A DNA stretch of 13,844 nt from Pseudomonadota bacterium (GCA_023433965.1 JAEYTQ010000241.1:1-13844), one strand, 5' to 3'; counted from the stretch's first letter, positions 1-9,122 are shown. Notes: generated by a model not told the origin, from the letters alone. Made by a program: numbers and translations.

Positions 1-1728
1 GAGTCCATGAAGATGGAGCACCTCGTCATGGCCGAACAGGGAGGACGCGTCATGAAGCTCCTGGCCGGCGACGGCGTCACGCTGATGCATGGCGAGCCGA
101 TCCTGTACCTCGAGCCGCTCGATGTTGCGGCTGACAGCACGGCCTCGGAAGCCGAGATCGATCTCGACCACGTCCGCGCTGATCTTGCCGAGCTGATCGC
201 GCGGCAGGCCAACACGCTCGACGAAAACCGCCCGGCTTCGGTCGAGCGGCGCCGCAACACCAACCAGCGCACCGCGCGCGAGAACGTTGCCCAGCTCGTC
301 GATGCCGGCTCGTTCATGGAGTATGGCAGCCTTGCGATTGCGGCACAGCGGCGCCGGCGCAAGCTCGACGATCTCATCAAGAACACGCCCGCGGACGGCC
401 TCGTCATGGGCGTCGCCACGGTGAATGCCGAGAAGTTCGGGTCCGAGGGCGCGCGCTGCATCGTCGTGGCCTATGATTACACCGTGCTCGCGGGCACGCA
501 GGGCCACATGAACCACAAGAAGATCGACCGCATGCTGACGCTTGCGGAAGACTGGCGCGTGCCGCTGGTGTTCTATGCCGAAGGCGGCGGCGGGCGGCCC
601 GGCGACACCGACCGGCTCGGCATGACCGGCCTCGACGGGCCGTCCTTCGTGCAGTTCGCAAGGCTCTCCGGCCTCGTGCCCGTCGTCGGCGTGGTCTCAG
701 GCTATTGCTTCGCCGGCAATGCGGCGATGCTCGGCTGCTGCGACGTGATCATCGCCACCAAGAACGCGTCCATCGGCATGGGCGGCCCTGCCATGATCGA
801 GGGCGGGGGCCTTGGCGTCTATCATCCGGCCGAGGTCGGCCCCGTTTCTTTCCAATCGCCGAACGGCGTCATCGACATCCTGGTCGAGGACGAGGAGGAG
901 GCGACGAGGGTCGCGCAGAAATATCTATCCTATTTCCAGGGCGCGGTGACGGATTGGGAGGCCGCCGACCAGCGCTTGCTCCGCCGCGCCATCCCGGAGA
1001 ACCGGCTGCGGGTCTACGACATCCGCAGCGTGATCGACCTCGTCGCCGACAAAGACAGCGTGTTGGAGCTGCGCCGCGATTACGGGGTCGGCATGATCAC
1101 CGCGCTGATCCGCATCGAAGGCAAGCCGTTTGGCCTGATCGCCAACAATCCACGCCATCTCGGCGGCGCCATCGATGCCGATGCCGGCGACAAGGCCGCG
1201 CGCTTCCTCCAGCTCTGCAACGCCTTCGATCTGCCGATCGTCTCGCTCTGCGACACGCCCGGCTTCATGGTCGGGCCAGAGGCGGAGAAGACCGCGATCG
1301 TGCGCCACGTCTCGCGCATGTTCGTGACCGGCGCCAGCCTCACCGTGCCGCTGTTCGGCATCGTGCTGCGCAAGGGCTATGGTCTCGGCGCGCAATCGAT
1401 GATCGGCGGCGGCTTCCACGCCTCCTTCTTCACCGCGGCCTGGCCGACCGGCGAGTTCGGCGGCATGGGGCTGGAGGGCTATGTCCGGCTCGGCTTCCGC
1501 AAGGAGATGGAGGCGATCGCCGACCCCGAGGAGCGGGAGACCTACTATCGCAACAAGGTCGCCGAGCTCTACGCCAACGGCAAGGCGGTTTCGATTGCCT
1601 CGGTGTTCGAGATCGACAACGTCATCGACCCCGCCGAAACCCGGCGCTGGATCATGGCAGGGCTCCGCACCGTGCCCAAGCCGCCGGCGCGGACGGCGAA
1701 GAAGCGGCCATGCATCGACACGTGGTGA
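1..1728 (+). CDS. Biotin-dependent acyl-CoA carboxylase, C-terminal part (biotinyl + carboxyltransferase), 5' partial
   Basis: The reading frame is open from the first base and begins Glu-Ser-Met-Lys-Met-Glu. This is the biotin attachment motif, with the biotinylated lysine at bases 10-12. The ATG at 7 is therefore not a start; the gene continues left of the window. About 40 residues of biotinyl domain are followed by a linker and a carboxyltransferase domain of about 480 residues. That domain carries Gly-rich acyl-CoA and biotin-binding segments (AEGGGGRPGDTD, SGYCFAGNAA, GMGGPAMIEGGG, DTPGFMVGPEAE). The family transfers CO2 from carboxybiotin to an acyl-CoA in the cytoplasm. Because biotinyl and carboxyltransferase parts share one chain, a biotin carboxylase domain is probably fused upstream, as in single-chain rhizobial acyl-CoA carboxylases; this is inferred. 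The substrate (acetyl-, propionyl- or a branched acyl-CoA) cannot be read from the sequence. The sigma-54 activator gene follows in the same direction. Confidence 0.88.
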   Translation, partial: ESMKMEHLVMAEQGGRVMKLLAGDGVTLMHGEPILYLEPLDVAADSTASEAEIDLDHVRADLAELIARQANTLDENRPASVERRRNTNQRTARENVAQLVDAGSFMEYGSLAIAAQRRRRKLDDLIKNTPADGLVMGVATVNAEKFGSEGARCIVVAYDYTVLAGTQGHMNHKKIDRMLTLAEDWRVPLVFYAEGGGGRPGDTDRLGMTGLDGPSFVQFARLSGLVPVVGVVSGYCFAGNAAMLGCCDVIIATKNASIGMGGPAMIEGGGLGVYHPAEVGPVSFQSPNGVIDILVEDEEEATRVAQKYLSYFQGAVTDWEAADQRLLRRAIPENRLRVYDIRSVIDLVADKDSVLELRRDYGVGMITALIRIEGKPFGLIANNPRHLGGAIDADAGDKAARFLQLCNAFDLPIVSLCDTPGFMVGPEAEKTAIVRHVSRMFVTGASLTVPLFGIVLRKGYGLGAQSMIGGGFHASFFTAAWPTGEFGGMGLEGYVRLGFRKEMEAIADPEERETYYRNKVAELYANGKAVSIASVFEIDNVIDPAETRRWIMAGLRTVPKPPARTAKKRPCIDTW

Positions 1729-1753
1729 GGGCAGTGCAGCAATAGATGAGTCC

Positions 1754-1793
1754 GTCATTCCGGGTTCGGCTCCTTGAGCCGTCCCGGAATGAC
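1754..1793. repeat. REP-like intergenic palindrome
   Basis: Perfect 11-bp arms GTCATTCCGGG (1754-1764) and CCCGGAATGAC (1783-1793) enclose a second perfect 6-bp stem, CGGCTC (1767-1772) and GAGCCG (1776-1781), with a 3-base loop. The nested hairpin sits 25 bases after the carboxylase stop and has no T-run on either side. It could act as a transcript-end or RNA-stability hairpin. The arm sequence resembles the short palindromic repeats scattered through Bradyrhizobium-type intergenic regions, but only one copy occurs here, so the repeat status is from general knowledge. Confidence 0.7.
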
Positions 1794-1810
1794 AGCGAAC
1801 CGGTTCCCGA

Positions 1811-1840
1811 TTGACATCCTCGCCCGCGGTGCCAGACTTT
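1811..1840 (+). promoter_or_regulatory. Weak candidate sigma-70 type promoter for the activator gene
   Basis: A perfect TTGACA hexamer lies at 1811-1816. At 17-18 bases spacing the -10 region reads only AGACTT/GACTTT, a poor match. It lies 31-60 bases before the activator start, so placement is reasonable. The -10 is too weak for more than a tentative call. Confidence 0.25.
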
Positions 1841-1870
1841 GCACAATAATACAGGGTGGAGACGTCCGCG

Positions 1871-3739
<1,869 letters not shown>

Positions 3740-3776
3740 GGCTAGTTGCATGCGGGGAGACGGGTGCGAGGTGCCG

Positions 3777-4331
3777 CTACGAAAAATCCGTCCAGCTCAG
3801 ATGCCGCGCATCGAGGTCGCCAATCGTCACGCCCTCGCGCAGTTCGCGTGGCGTGTGGAAATTGCTGCGCAGGTACACCAGCGGCGTGGCCGCGGCGGAA
3901 TGCGAGGCGCCGCGCACCTCGCCGACGAAGATCGAATGCGTCGTCGTCTCGAACTCCTTCGCCAGCGCGCAGTCGAACGCGGCGACCGCGTCGGTCAAGA
4001 CAGGTGCGCCCGTCACCCCCCGCTTCCATTGCCCGAAGGCAAAGCGGTCGTCGCCGTTGACGCCCTTCTGGCCGCTGAAAGTGAGCGCGAGCAGCGCGTG
4101 ATCCTCGGCTAGGAAGTTGATCGCGAACGCCCCTTCCTCGCGGATGCGGGCATGCGCGCTGGCATTGCGATTGACGCAGACGATCAGCGAGGGCGGACTG
4201 TCGGAGAGCGAGCAGGCCGACGTCACTGTGAGCCCGGTGCGCTTGCCGTGCTCGGCGCCGACCGTGACCAGCGCCACGGCGCCGGCACATTGGCGCATCG
4301 CCTGCTTGAAATCCTTCGTGTCGACCGTCAC
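3777..4331 (-). CDS. Flavin reductase, FMN-binding split-barrel family
   Basis: A 184-residue protein of the HpaC/HsaB-like flavin reductase family, which uses NAD(P)H to reduce free FMN or FAD and hands it to a partner monooxygenase in the cytoplasm. Family signatures are GAVALVTVG near the N-terminus, then GLTVTSACSLSDSPPSLIVC and the following NRNASAHARI and FAINFLAEDH segments. The frame could extend to an ATG at 4385, but that ATG lies inside a hairpin arm. GTG at 4331 is preceded by GGAG (4340-4343) at 8 bases, so translation should start there. The gene is 58 bases downstream of the luciferase-like monooxygenase and is its obvious reductase partner. The intervening terminator-like hairpin may keep reductase levels below monooxygenase levels. 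It ends 37 bases from the convergent activator gene. Confidence 0.88.
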   Translation of the reverse strand: MTVDTKDFKQAMRQCAGAVALVTVGAEHGKRTGLTVTSACSLSDSPPSLIVCVNRNASAHARIREEGAFAINFLAEDHALLALTFSGQKGVNGDDRFAFGQWKRGVTGAPVLTDAVAAFDCALAKEFETTTHSIFVGEVRGASHSAAATPLVYLRSNFHTPRELREGVTIGDLDARHLSWTDFS

Positions 4332-4339
4332 GCAGACAT

Positions 4340-4343
4340 CTCC
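4340..4343 (-). promoter_or_regulatory. Ribosome binding site deciding the flavin reductase start
   Basis: GGAG on the minus strand, 8 bases before GTG 4331 and directly after the T-rich end of the upstream hairpin. It supports the GTG start and excludes the longer reading from 4385. Confidence 0.65.
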
Positions 4344-4344
4344 G

Positions 4345-4385
4345 AAAATAGATGCGGGTGCGGCAGGTTGCCGCCGCACCCGCAT
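4345..4385 (-). terminator. Intrinsic-terminator-like hairpin between monooxygenase and reductase
   Basis: Perfect 13-bp arms (4352-4364 and 4373-4385, ATGCGGGTGCGGC on plus and its complement) with an 8-base loop. Read on the minus strand the hairpin begins 4 bases after the monooxygenase stop and is followed by CTATTTTC. The very stable GC stem plus a short, interrupted T-run suggests partial rather than complete termination. No separate promoter for the reductase fits in the remaining 13 or so bases, so the reductase is probably expressed by read-through. Confidence 0.7.
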
Positions 4386-4389
4386 TCGG

Positions 4390-5487
4390 TCAAGCCGCCT
4401 TCTTCGCCGAGCCGAGATGCGTAAGGCGCGGCATCACTTCGTTCTTCAGCAGCGACAGCGAGCGGTGCCAGGCTTCGGCCTTGTGCTTGTAGTCGAAGCC
4501 GAACACGAGAAGCACGCCAAAGCCGCCGACCTCCTCGTAGATCTTCTCGATCTTCTCGGCGACGGTCGCGGGCGAGCCGACGATCCAGTTCCGCTTGGCG
4601 CAATATTCGACCGTGACGTCGCTGTCGGGCACGTCAGGGGCGTGCTTCAAATAATCCTTGAAGCCGAAATGGCCGAGCAGGGGCAGGAAGTACTCGCTCA
4701 TCATCCGGCCCATCATGTCTCCGGTCGAGAGCTTCCAGGCTTCCTCGTCGGTGTCGGCAACGAACACCTCGCGCACGAGGCGCCAGTCCGCGCGGTTGGG
4801 CTTGCGTCCGGTCTTCGCAGCGCCGATCTCGACCGAATCCCAATGACTGGAGACATAGGCTGGGTTGAGGTTGAGGCTCATCGGAATGAAGCCGCGCTCG
4901 CCCGCGAGCTTCAGCGTGTCCGAGTTCTTCGAGAGCCCCGCAACCCCGATCGGCGGATGCGGCGCCTGCAGCGGCTTGATGTGGGGCTTGAGGAAGTCGA
5001 ACATCGTGTCCGGTTTGGACACCGTCCAGTACTTGCCCTTGTGGGTGAAGGGCGCGGGTTCGGTCCACAGCTTCAGGATGATCTCCAGCGCCTCGCGAGT
5101 CATGTCGCGGTTCTGTCCGCTCATGCCGTCGACGTTGAACATCGCCCAGTCGCTCGGCAGGCCCGACGCCGCGACGCCGAAATTGAGCCGGCCCTCGGAG
5201 AGATGGTCGAGCATCGCGACGCGGTTGGCGAGCTCGGCCGGATGGTGATAGGGCAGCAGGAAGCCGCCCGGCCCAATGCGAAGCTTCTTGGTCTGCAGCA
5301 AGGCCTGCGCGATCAAGAGGTCCGGCGTTGGATTGGGTTCCCAGGGCGCTGTGTGGTGCTCGCCGACCCAGGCCTCCTGATAGCCGAGCTCGTCGAGCCA
5401 GCGCATGACCTGCAGGTCCCAGTCGTTTCCTTCCTTCAGGCCGCACTCCGGCGGATGCGAAGGCATCGTGAAATAGCCGATCTCCAT
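4390..5487 (-). CDS. LLM-class flavin-dependent monooxygenase
   Basis: A 365-residue luciferase-like monooxygenase, the normal length for bacterial group C flavin monooxygenases such as limonene 1,2-monooxygenase-like proteins. Family segments include the opening MEIGYFTMPSHPP, LDELGYQEAWVGEHH, RIGPGGFLLPYHHP, LDHLSEGRLNFGVA and the C-terminal GSPATVAEKIEKIYEEVGG. These enzymes use reduced FMN supplied by a separate reductase and O2 to oxygenate a small organic substrate. The substrate is not readable from the sequence. The start at 5487 is supported by AGAGGAA (5492-5498) 4-5 bases upstream. A consensus sigma-54 promoter lies about 60 bases before the start, and the flavin reductase follows. 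Together they form a two-component system probably controlled by the nearby AcoR-type activator. Confidence 0.92.
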   Translation of the reverse strand: MEIGYFTMPSHPPECGLKEGNDWDLQVMRWLDELGYQEAWVGEHHTAPWEPNPTPDLLIAQALLQTKKLRIGPGGFLLPYHHPAELANRVAMLDHLSEGRLNFGVAASGLPSDWAMFNVDGMSGQNRDMTREALEIILKLWTEPAPFTHKGKYWTVSKPDTMFDFLKPHIKPLQAPHPPIGVAGLSKNSDTLKLAGERGFIPMSLNLNPAYVSSHWDSVEIGAAKTGRKPNRADWRLVREVFVADTDEEAWKLSTGDMMGRMMSEYFLPLLGHFGFKDYLKHAPDVPDSDVTVEYCAKRNWIVGSPATVAEKIEKIYEEVGGFGVLLVFGFDYKHKAEAWHRSLSLLKNEVMPRLTHLGSAKKAA

Positions 5488-5546
5488 GGGTTTCCTCTTC
5501 TGATGTTGACGCGTCTTGTCGCGCGTTGACGGAGTTCAGTGGAGAC

Positions 5547-5562
5547 AGCAAGCAATGTGCCA
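5547..5562 (-). promoter_or_regulatory. Sigma-54 (-24/-12) promoter of the monooxygenase
   Basis: On the minus strand the sequence reads TGGCAC, five bases, TTGCT, with GG (5561-5560) and GC (5549-5548) separated by exactly ten bases. This matches the RpoN consensus at every strongly conserved position. The predicted transcription start is near 5536, giving a leader of about 50 bases before the ATG at 5487. The gene for a sigma-54 activator is less than 2 kb away. Confidence 0.85.
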
Positions 5563-5583
5563 GCGCTGCGGGACCTCAAACCC

Positions 5584-5612
5584 GTGAGAAAGGGCTGGTT
5601 TGCCCGCACAAT
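5584..5612 (+). promoter_or_regulatory. Weak candidate promoter for dgoK
   Basis: GTGAGA (5584-5589), 17 bases, CACAAT (5607-5612); each hexamer matches the sigma-70 consensus at about 4 of 6 positions. Transcription would start near 5619 and run through the palindrome cluster before dgoK. Tentative. Confidence 0.22.
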
Positions 5613-5643
5613 AGCCGGTATCTCGGCACAGACCCACATGATG

Positions 5644-5684
5644 TCGTCTCATCGTCGCGAGACGGCGTCTTGGCGGTGAGACGA
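5644..5684. promoter_or_regulatory. Clustered CGTCTC/GAGACG palindromes: activator site or dgoK operator
   Basis: Two adjacent dyads: CGTCTC (5645-5650) with GAGACG (5659-5664), and CGTCTT (5666-5671) with GAGACG (5678-5683). The outermost halves also form an inverted repeat, TCGTCTCATCG (5644-5654) against the complement of 5674-5684, with 10 of 11 matching. The cluster is about 110-145 bp upstream of the predicted sigma-54 start, typical for an enhancer-binding site. It also ends just before the dgoK ribosome binding site, where a repressor operator could sit. The sequence does not decide between these roles. Confidence 0.5.
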
Positions 5685-5698
5685 AGGACAATTTCCGA

Positions 5699-6622
5699 AT
5701 GACCGAACCCGCCTATGTCGCGGTGGATTGGGGCACCAGCAGCTTCCGGCTCTGGCTGGTCGATCGCGACGGCGAGGTGCTGGCCGAGCGCCGCAGCGCC
5801 GAGGGCATGCTGGCGGCAGCCGGAAACGGCTTTTCCGCCGTGCTGCAAGCCCATCTCGCCGCAGTCGGGGCGTCGGATCATCTGCCGGTCCTCGTCTGCG
5901 GCATGGCGGGCGCCAAGACCGGCTGGGTCGAGGCCGGCTACGTCGACACGCCGGCGCCGCTAGCGGCCGTCCTGAAACAGGCGGTGCGCGTGCCGGGTGA
6001 GGCGCGCGACATCCGCATCCTGCCGGGCATCGCGCAGCGCGATGCAGCCGCGCCGGACGTGATGCGTGGCGAGGAGACGCAGCTGCTCGGCGCGCTCGGC
6101 CTCGAGGCCGCCGGCGAGGCGCTGGTCTGCATGCCCGGCACGCATTCGAAATGGGTTCGGGTGAGGGGCGGCAGTGTGGAGCGATTTTCCACCTTCATGA
6201 CCGGCGAGCTGTTCAGCGCGGTTTCGCGCGAGACGATCCTGTCGCTCGCGGTGGCCGGCGCGGGCGAGGCCGAGGATGTCGCAAGCTTCAAGGCGGCGGT
6301 GAAAGCCGCGTATGCAGCGCCGGCCTTCGCCGCCAATCTCCTGTTCACGGCACGCTCGCGCCAGCTGCTGTTCGGCGGCACGCCAAATGCTGCGCGCGAG
6401 ACGCTGTCGGGCACGTTGATCGGAGCCGAGCTTGCAGCGGGACTTTCGAGCGCCGTGCCGAGAGCCGGTGTAACGTTGATAGCGTCAGGTCGGCTTGCGG
6501 CGCTGTACCGGCACGCCTTCGACGCCTTGTCGGTTATGGTACAGCCGCTCGATGCGGATGAAGCCGTCCGCCGCGGACTGTCCATGGCGGCTGCCGCGAT
6601 CTGGGCGAAGAAGGATCCTTGA
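5699..6622 (+). CDS. dgoK: 2-dehydro-3-deoxygalactonokinase
   Basis: A 307-residue DgoK-family sugar-acid kinase. It phosphorylates 2-dehydro-3-deoxy-D-galactonate with ATP to the 6-phosphate in the cytoplasm, the third step of the De Ley-Doudoroff galactonate route. Seen in the sequence are the N-terminal ATPase phosphate-binding segment VDWGTSSFRLWLVDRDG (about 9-25), CGMAGAKTGW, the RGEETQLLGAL segment and GTHSKW. Length is normal for the family. The start is supported by AAGGA (5684-5688) at 10 bases. It is immediately followed by dgoA, so the two are almost certainly one transcript and functionally linked. The galactonate dehydratase and transporter genes usually found with them are not in this window. 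Confidence 0.93.
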   Translation: MTEPAYVAVDWGTSSFRLWLVDRDGEVLAERRSAEGMLAAAGNGFSAVLQAHLAAVGASDHLPVLVCGMAGAKTGWVEAGYVDTPAPLAAVLKQAVRVPGEARDIRILPGIAQRDAAAPDVMRGEETQLLGALGLEAAGEALVCMPGTHSKWVRVRGGSVERFSTFMTGELFSAVSRETILSLAVAGAGEAEDVASFKAAVKAAYAAPAFAANLLFTARSRQLLFGGTPNAARETLSGTLIGAELAAGLSSAVPRAGVTLIASGRLAALYRHAFDALSVMVQPLDADEAVRRGLSMAAAAIWAKKDP

Positions 6623-6623
6623 G

Positions 6624-7256
6624 ATGAGCGTTGCCTTCCCCCCGATGCAGCGGCCGCTGGTCGCGATCCTGCGCGGTGTCAAGCCGGAGGAGACCGAGGC
6701 GATCGTCGGCGTTCTGATCGAGGCTGGCATGACCGCGATCGAGATTCCCCTGAACTCGCCGGATCCGTTCCGCTCGATTGCAGCCGCCGTGAAGCTCGCG
6801 CCATCGGGCGTGCTGATCGGCGCCGGCACGGTGCTGACCGCGGCCGATGTCGATCGTCTCGACGATGTCGGCGGCAGGCTGATGGTCTCGCCCAATGTCG
6901 ACACCGAGGTGCTGGCACGCGCGCATCGGCACGGCATGGTGACGTTGCCCGGCGTCTTTTCGCCGACCGAGGCGCTGCTTGCGACGCGCGCTGGCGCATC
7001 CGGCCTGAAGTTCTTTCCGGCCAGCGTGCTGGGAGCCGCCGGCATCGCCGCGATCCGGGCCGTGCTGCCGGCGGGCGTAATGATCGCCGCCGTCGGCGGC
7101 GTCTCCGACCAGAATTTCGCGGAGTACGTCAAGGGCGGGGTGACTGCGTTCGGGCTCGGCTCCAGCCTCTACAAGCCCGGCATGACGGCTGCCGAGGTCG
7201 CGGCGCGCGCGAAGGCGACGCTTGCAGCCTACGATCGGGCGATTGCGAAAGGTTGA
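6624..7256 (+). CDS. dgoA: 2-dehydro-3-deoxy-6-phosphogalactonate aldolase
   Basis: A 210-residue class I aldolase of the KDPG/KDPGal family. It splits 2-dehydro-3-deoxy-6-phosphogalactonate into pyruvate and glyceraldehyde 3-phosphate. The Schiff-base lysine is Lys129 in GLKFFPAS; the conserved glutamate is Glu40 in IEIPLNSPDP; GAGTVLT, SPN and a C-terminal GGVSDQNF phosphate-binding stretch are present. The PLNSPDP form and the partner dgoK favour the galactonate enzyme (DgoA) over the Entner-Doudoroff enzyme (Eda). ATG 6624 lies one base after the dgoK stop codon, with AAGGA (6611-6615) at 8 bases. A longer frame from 6495 would overlap dgoK and is not needed. Confidence 0.93.
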   Translation: MSVAFPPMQRPLVAILRGVKPEETEAIVGVLIEAGMTAIEIPLNSPDPFRSIAAAVKLAPSGVLIGAGTVLTAADVDRLDDVGGRLMVSPNVDTEVLARAHRHGMVTLPGVFSPTEALLATRAGASGLKFFPASVLGAAGIAAIRAVLPAGVMIAAVGGVSDQNFAEYVKGGVTAFGLGSSLYKPGMTAAEVAARAKATLAAYDRAIAKG

Positions 7257-7309
7257 GCCGGCAATAAACTAGCCGTGAACCTGTCGTGGCCTATTGTGCC
7301 TCATATTGC

Positions 7310-7335
7310 CGCGATGCTGAAGTTGATGCATCGCG
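7310..7335. promoter_or_regulatory. Inverted repeat in the poxB leader
   Basis: Perfect 8-bp arms CGCGATGC (7310-7317) and GCATCGCG (7328-7335) with a 10-base spacer lie 18 bases before the poxB Shine-Dalgarno sequence. It could be a regulator site or an RNA hairpin. No clear promoter hexamers were seen in the 108-base gap between dgoA and poxB. Confidence 0.4.
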
Positions 7336-7364
7336 CAGTGTGACTGGCGCAGCAGGAGACCGAC

Positions 7365-9101
7365 ATGGCGATCAACAACGTGGCCGATCTGTTCGTAGCA
7401 ACGCTCGAGCAGGCCGGCGTCAAGCGCATCTACGGCATCGTCGGCGACAGCCTGAACGCGCTGACCGAGGCGCTTCGTCGCCGCGGCACGATCGAGTGGA
7501 TACATGTCCGCCACGAGGAGGTCGCGGCGTTCGCCGCTGCCGGCGAAGCCGAGATGACGGGAAGCCTCGCGGTTTGCGCGGGCTCCTGCGGTCCCGGCAA
7601 TCTGCACCTGATCAACGGCCTGTTCGACGCGCATCGCAGCCGCGTCCCGGTGCTGGCGATCGCGGCGCAGATCCCGTCCGCCGAGATCGGCGGCGGCTAT
7701 TTCCAGGAGACGCATCCGCAGAATCTGTTCCGCGAATGCAGCCATTATTGCGAGCTGGTTTCGGACGAAAGCCAGCTTCCCTTCGTGCTGGAGAACGCGA
7801 TCCGTGCGGCCGTGGGCCTGCGCGGCGTCGCCGTCGTCGCCATGCCCGGCGACGTCGCCTTCCGCAGCCCGCCGAAGCGCGCGCTGTCGACGGCGCGCGG
7901 CATCCGTGTGGCGGCGCCGAAGGTGCTGCCGGAGGCGGACGAGCTGCAGGCGCTGGCCGATCTCCTCAACGGCGCCGAGCGTATCACTCTGTTCTGCGGT
8001 CGCGGCTGTGTTGGCGCGCATGCAGCCCTGATGCAGCTCGCCGAGACGCTGAAGAGCCCGATCGTGCATGCGCTCGGCGGCAAGGAGCACGTCGAATACG
8101 ACAACCCCTACGACGTCGGCATGACCGGATTCATCGGTTTCTCCTCGGGCTACGCCGCCATGCACGCCTGCGACACGCTGGTGATGCTCGGCACCGACTT
8201 TCCCTACAAGCAGTTCTTCCCGACCGATGCCAAGGTCGCGCAGATCGACATCCGCCCCGAAAATCTCGGACGGCGCTGCAAGATCGATCTCGGCCTCGTC
8301 GGCGACGTCAAGCTCACGATCGAGGCGCTGCTGCCGCTGCTCGAGGCGAAGACGCAGCGCAAGCATCTGGACGACGCGGTCGCGCATTACAAGAAGGCTC
8401 GGGAGGGGTTGGATTCGCTCGCCAAGGGCACGCCGGGAAGCAAGCCGATCCATCCGCAATATCTCGCCAAGGTGATCAGCGACCATGCCTCCGATGACGC
8501 CGTCTTCACCGCCGATGTCGGCACGCCGACCGTGTGGGCCGCACGCTATCTCGACATGAACGGGCGGCGGCGGCTGATCGGCTCCTTCGTGCACGGCTCG
8601 ATGGCCAACGCCATGCCCCAGGCGATCGGCGCACAAGCCTCGCAGCCTGGCCGCCAGGTCATCTCGCTCTCGGGCGACGGCGGCTTCACCATGTTGATGG
8701 GCGACCTCATCACGCTGACGCAAGAGAAGCTGCCGGTGAAAGTGGTCGTCTTCAACAACGGCGTGCTCGGCTTCGTCGCGCTGGAGATGAAGGCGGCTGG
8801 CTTCGTCGATACCAACGTCGACCTGGACAACCCCGATTTCGCGGCGATGGCGCGTGCGATGGGCATCTTCGCCAAACGGGTCGAGGATCCCGGCGAGCTC
8901 CCCGGCGCGATCAAGGAAATGCTGGCGCACGATGGGCCGGCAGTGCTCGACGTCGTCACCGCCAAGCAGGAGCTGTCGATGCCCCCGACCATCACCGCCG
9001 AGCAGGTCAAGGGCTTCAGCCTCTGGGTCCTGCGTGCCGTGATGAACGGCCGCGGCGACGAAGTGCTGGACCTCGCGAAGACAAATCTGCTGCCGCGCTG
9101 A
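7365..9101 (+). CDS. poxB: Pyruvate:quinone oxidoreductase (pyruvate dehydrogenase, PoxB type)
   Basis: A 578-residue thiamine-diphosphate and FAD enzyme, very close to E. coli PoxB (572 residues) throughout. It oxidises pyruvate to acetate and CO2 and passes electrons to membrane quinone. Seen are the catalytic glutamate Glu51 in [10 protein letters not shown], the block [37 protein letters not shown], and the thiamine-diphosphate motif from GDG (437-439) to NN (464-465). The C-terminal tail [13 protein letters not shown] matches the lipid-activated membrane-binding peptide of the E. coli enzyme, so membrane attachment is expected. AGGAG (7354-7358) is 6 bases before the ATG. It lies 108 bases after dgoA in the same direction. 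It could drain pyruvate made by DgoA, though an independent promoter is equally possible. Confidence 0.94.
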   Translation: MAINNVADLFVATLEQAGVKRIYGIVGDSLNALTEALRRRGTIEWIHVRHEEVAAFAAAGEAEMTGSLAVCAGSCGPGNLHLINGLFDAHRSRVPVLAIAAQIPSAEIGGGYFQETHPQNLFRECSHYCELVSDESQLPFVLENAIRAAVGLRGVAVVAMPGDVAFRSPPKRALSTARGIRVAAPKVLPEADELQALADLLNGAERITLFCGRGCVGAHAALMQLAETLKSPIVHALGGKEHVEYDNPYDVGMTGFIGFSSGYAAMHACDTLVMLGTDFPYKQFFPTDAKVAQIDIRPENLGRRCKIDLGLVGDVKLTIEALLPLLEAKTQRKHLDDAVAHYKKAREGLDSLAKGTPGSKPIHPQYLAKVISDHASDDAVFTADVGTPTVWAARYLDMNGRRRLIGSFVHGSMANAMPQAIGAQASQPGRQVISLSGDGGFTMLMGDLITLTQEKLPVKVVVFNNGVLGFVALEMKAAGFVDTNVDLDNPDFAAMARAMGIFAKRVEDPGELPGAIKEMLAHDGPAVLDVVTAKQELSMPPTITAEQVKGFSLWVLRAVMNGRGDEVLDLAKTNLLPR

Positions 9102-9122
9102 GTTCGGCTGGAGGCGGTGGAT

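Noticed and set aside
1828..1842. Sigma-54-like sequence (GGTGCC...TTTGCA) before the activator gene
   Set aside because: The GG and GC pairs are 11 bases apart, not the required 10, and the -24 element is otherwise poor.
6495..6623. N-terminal extension of dgoA by 43 codons
   Set aside because: It would lie wholly inside dgoK; ATG 6624 has a good ribosome binding site and matches the family start.
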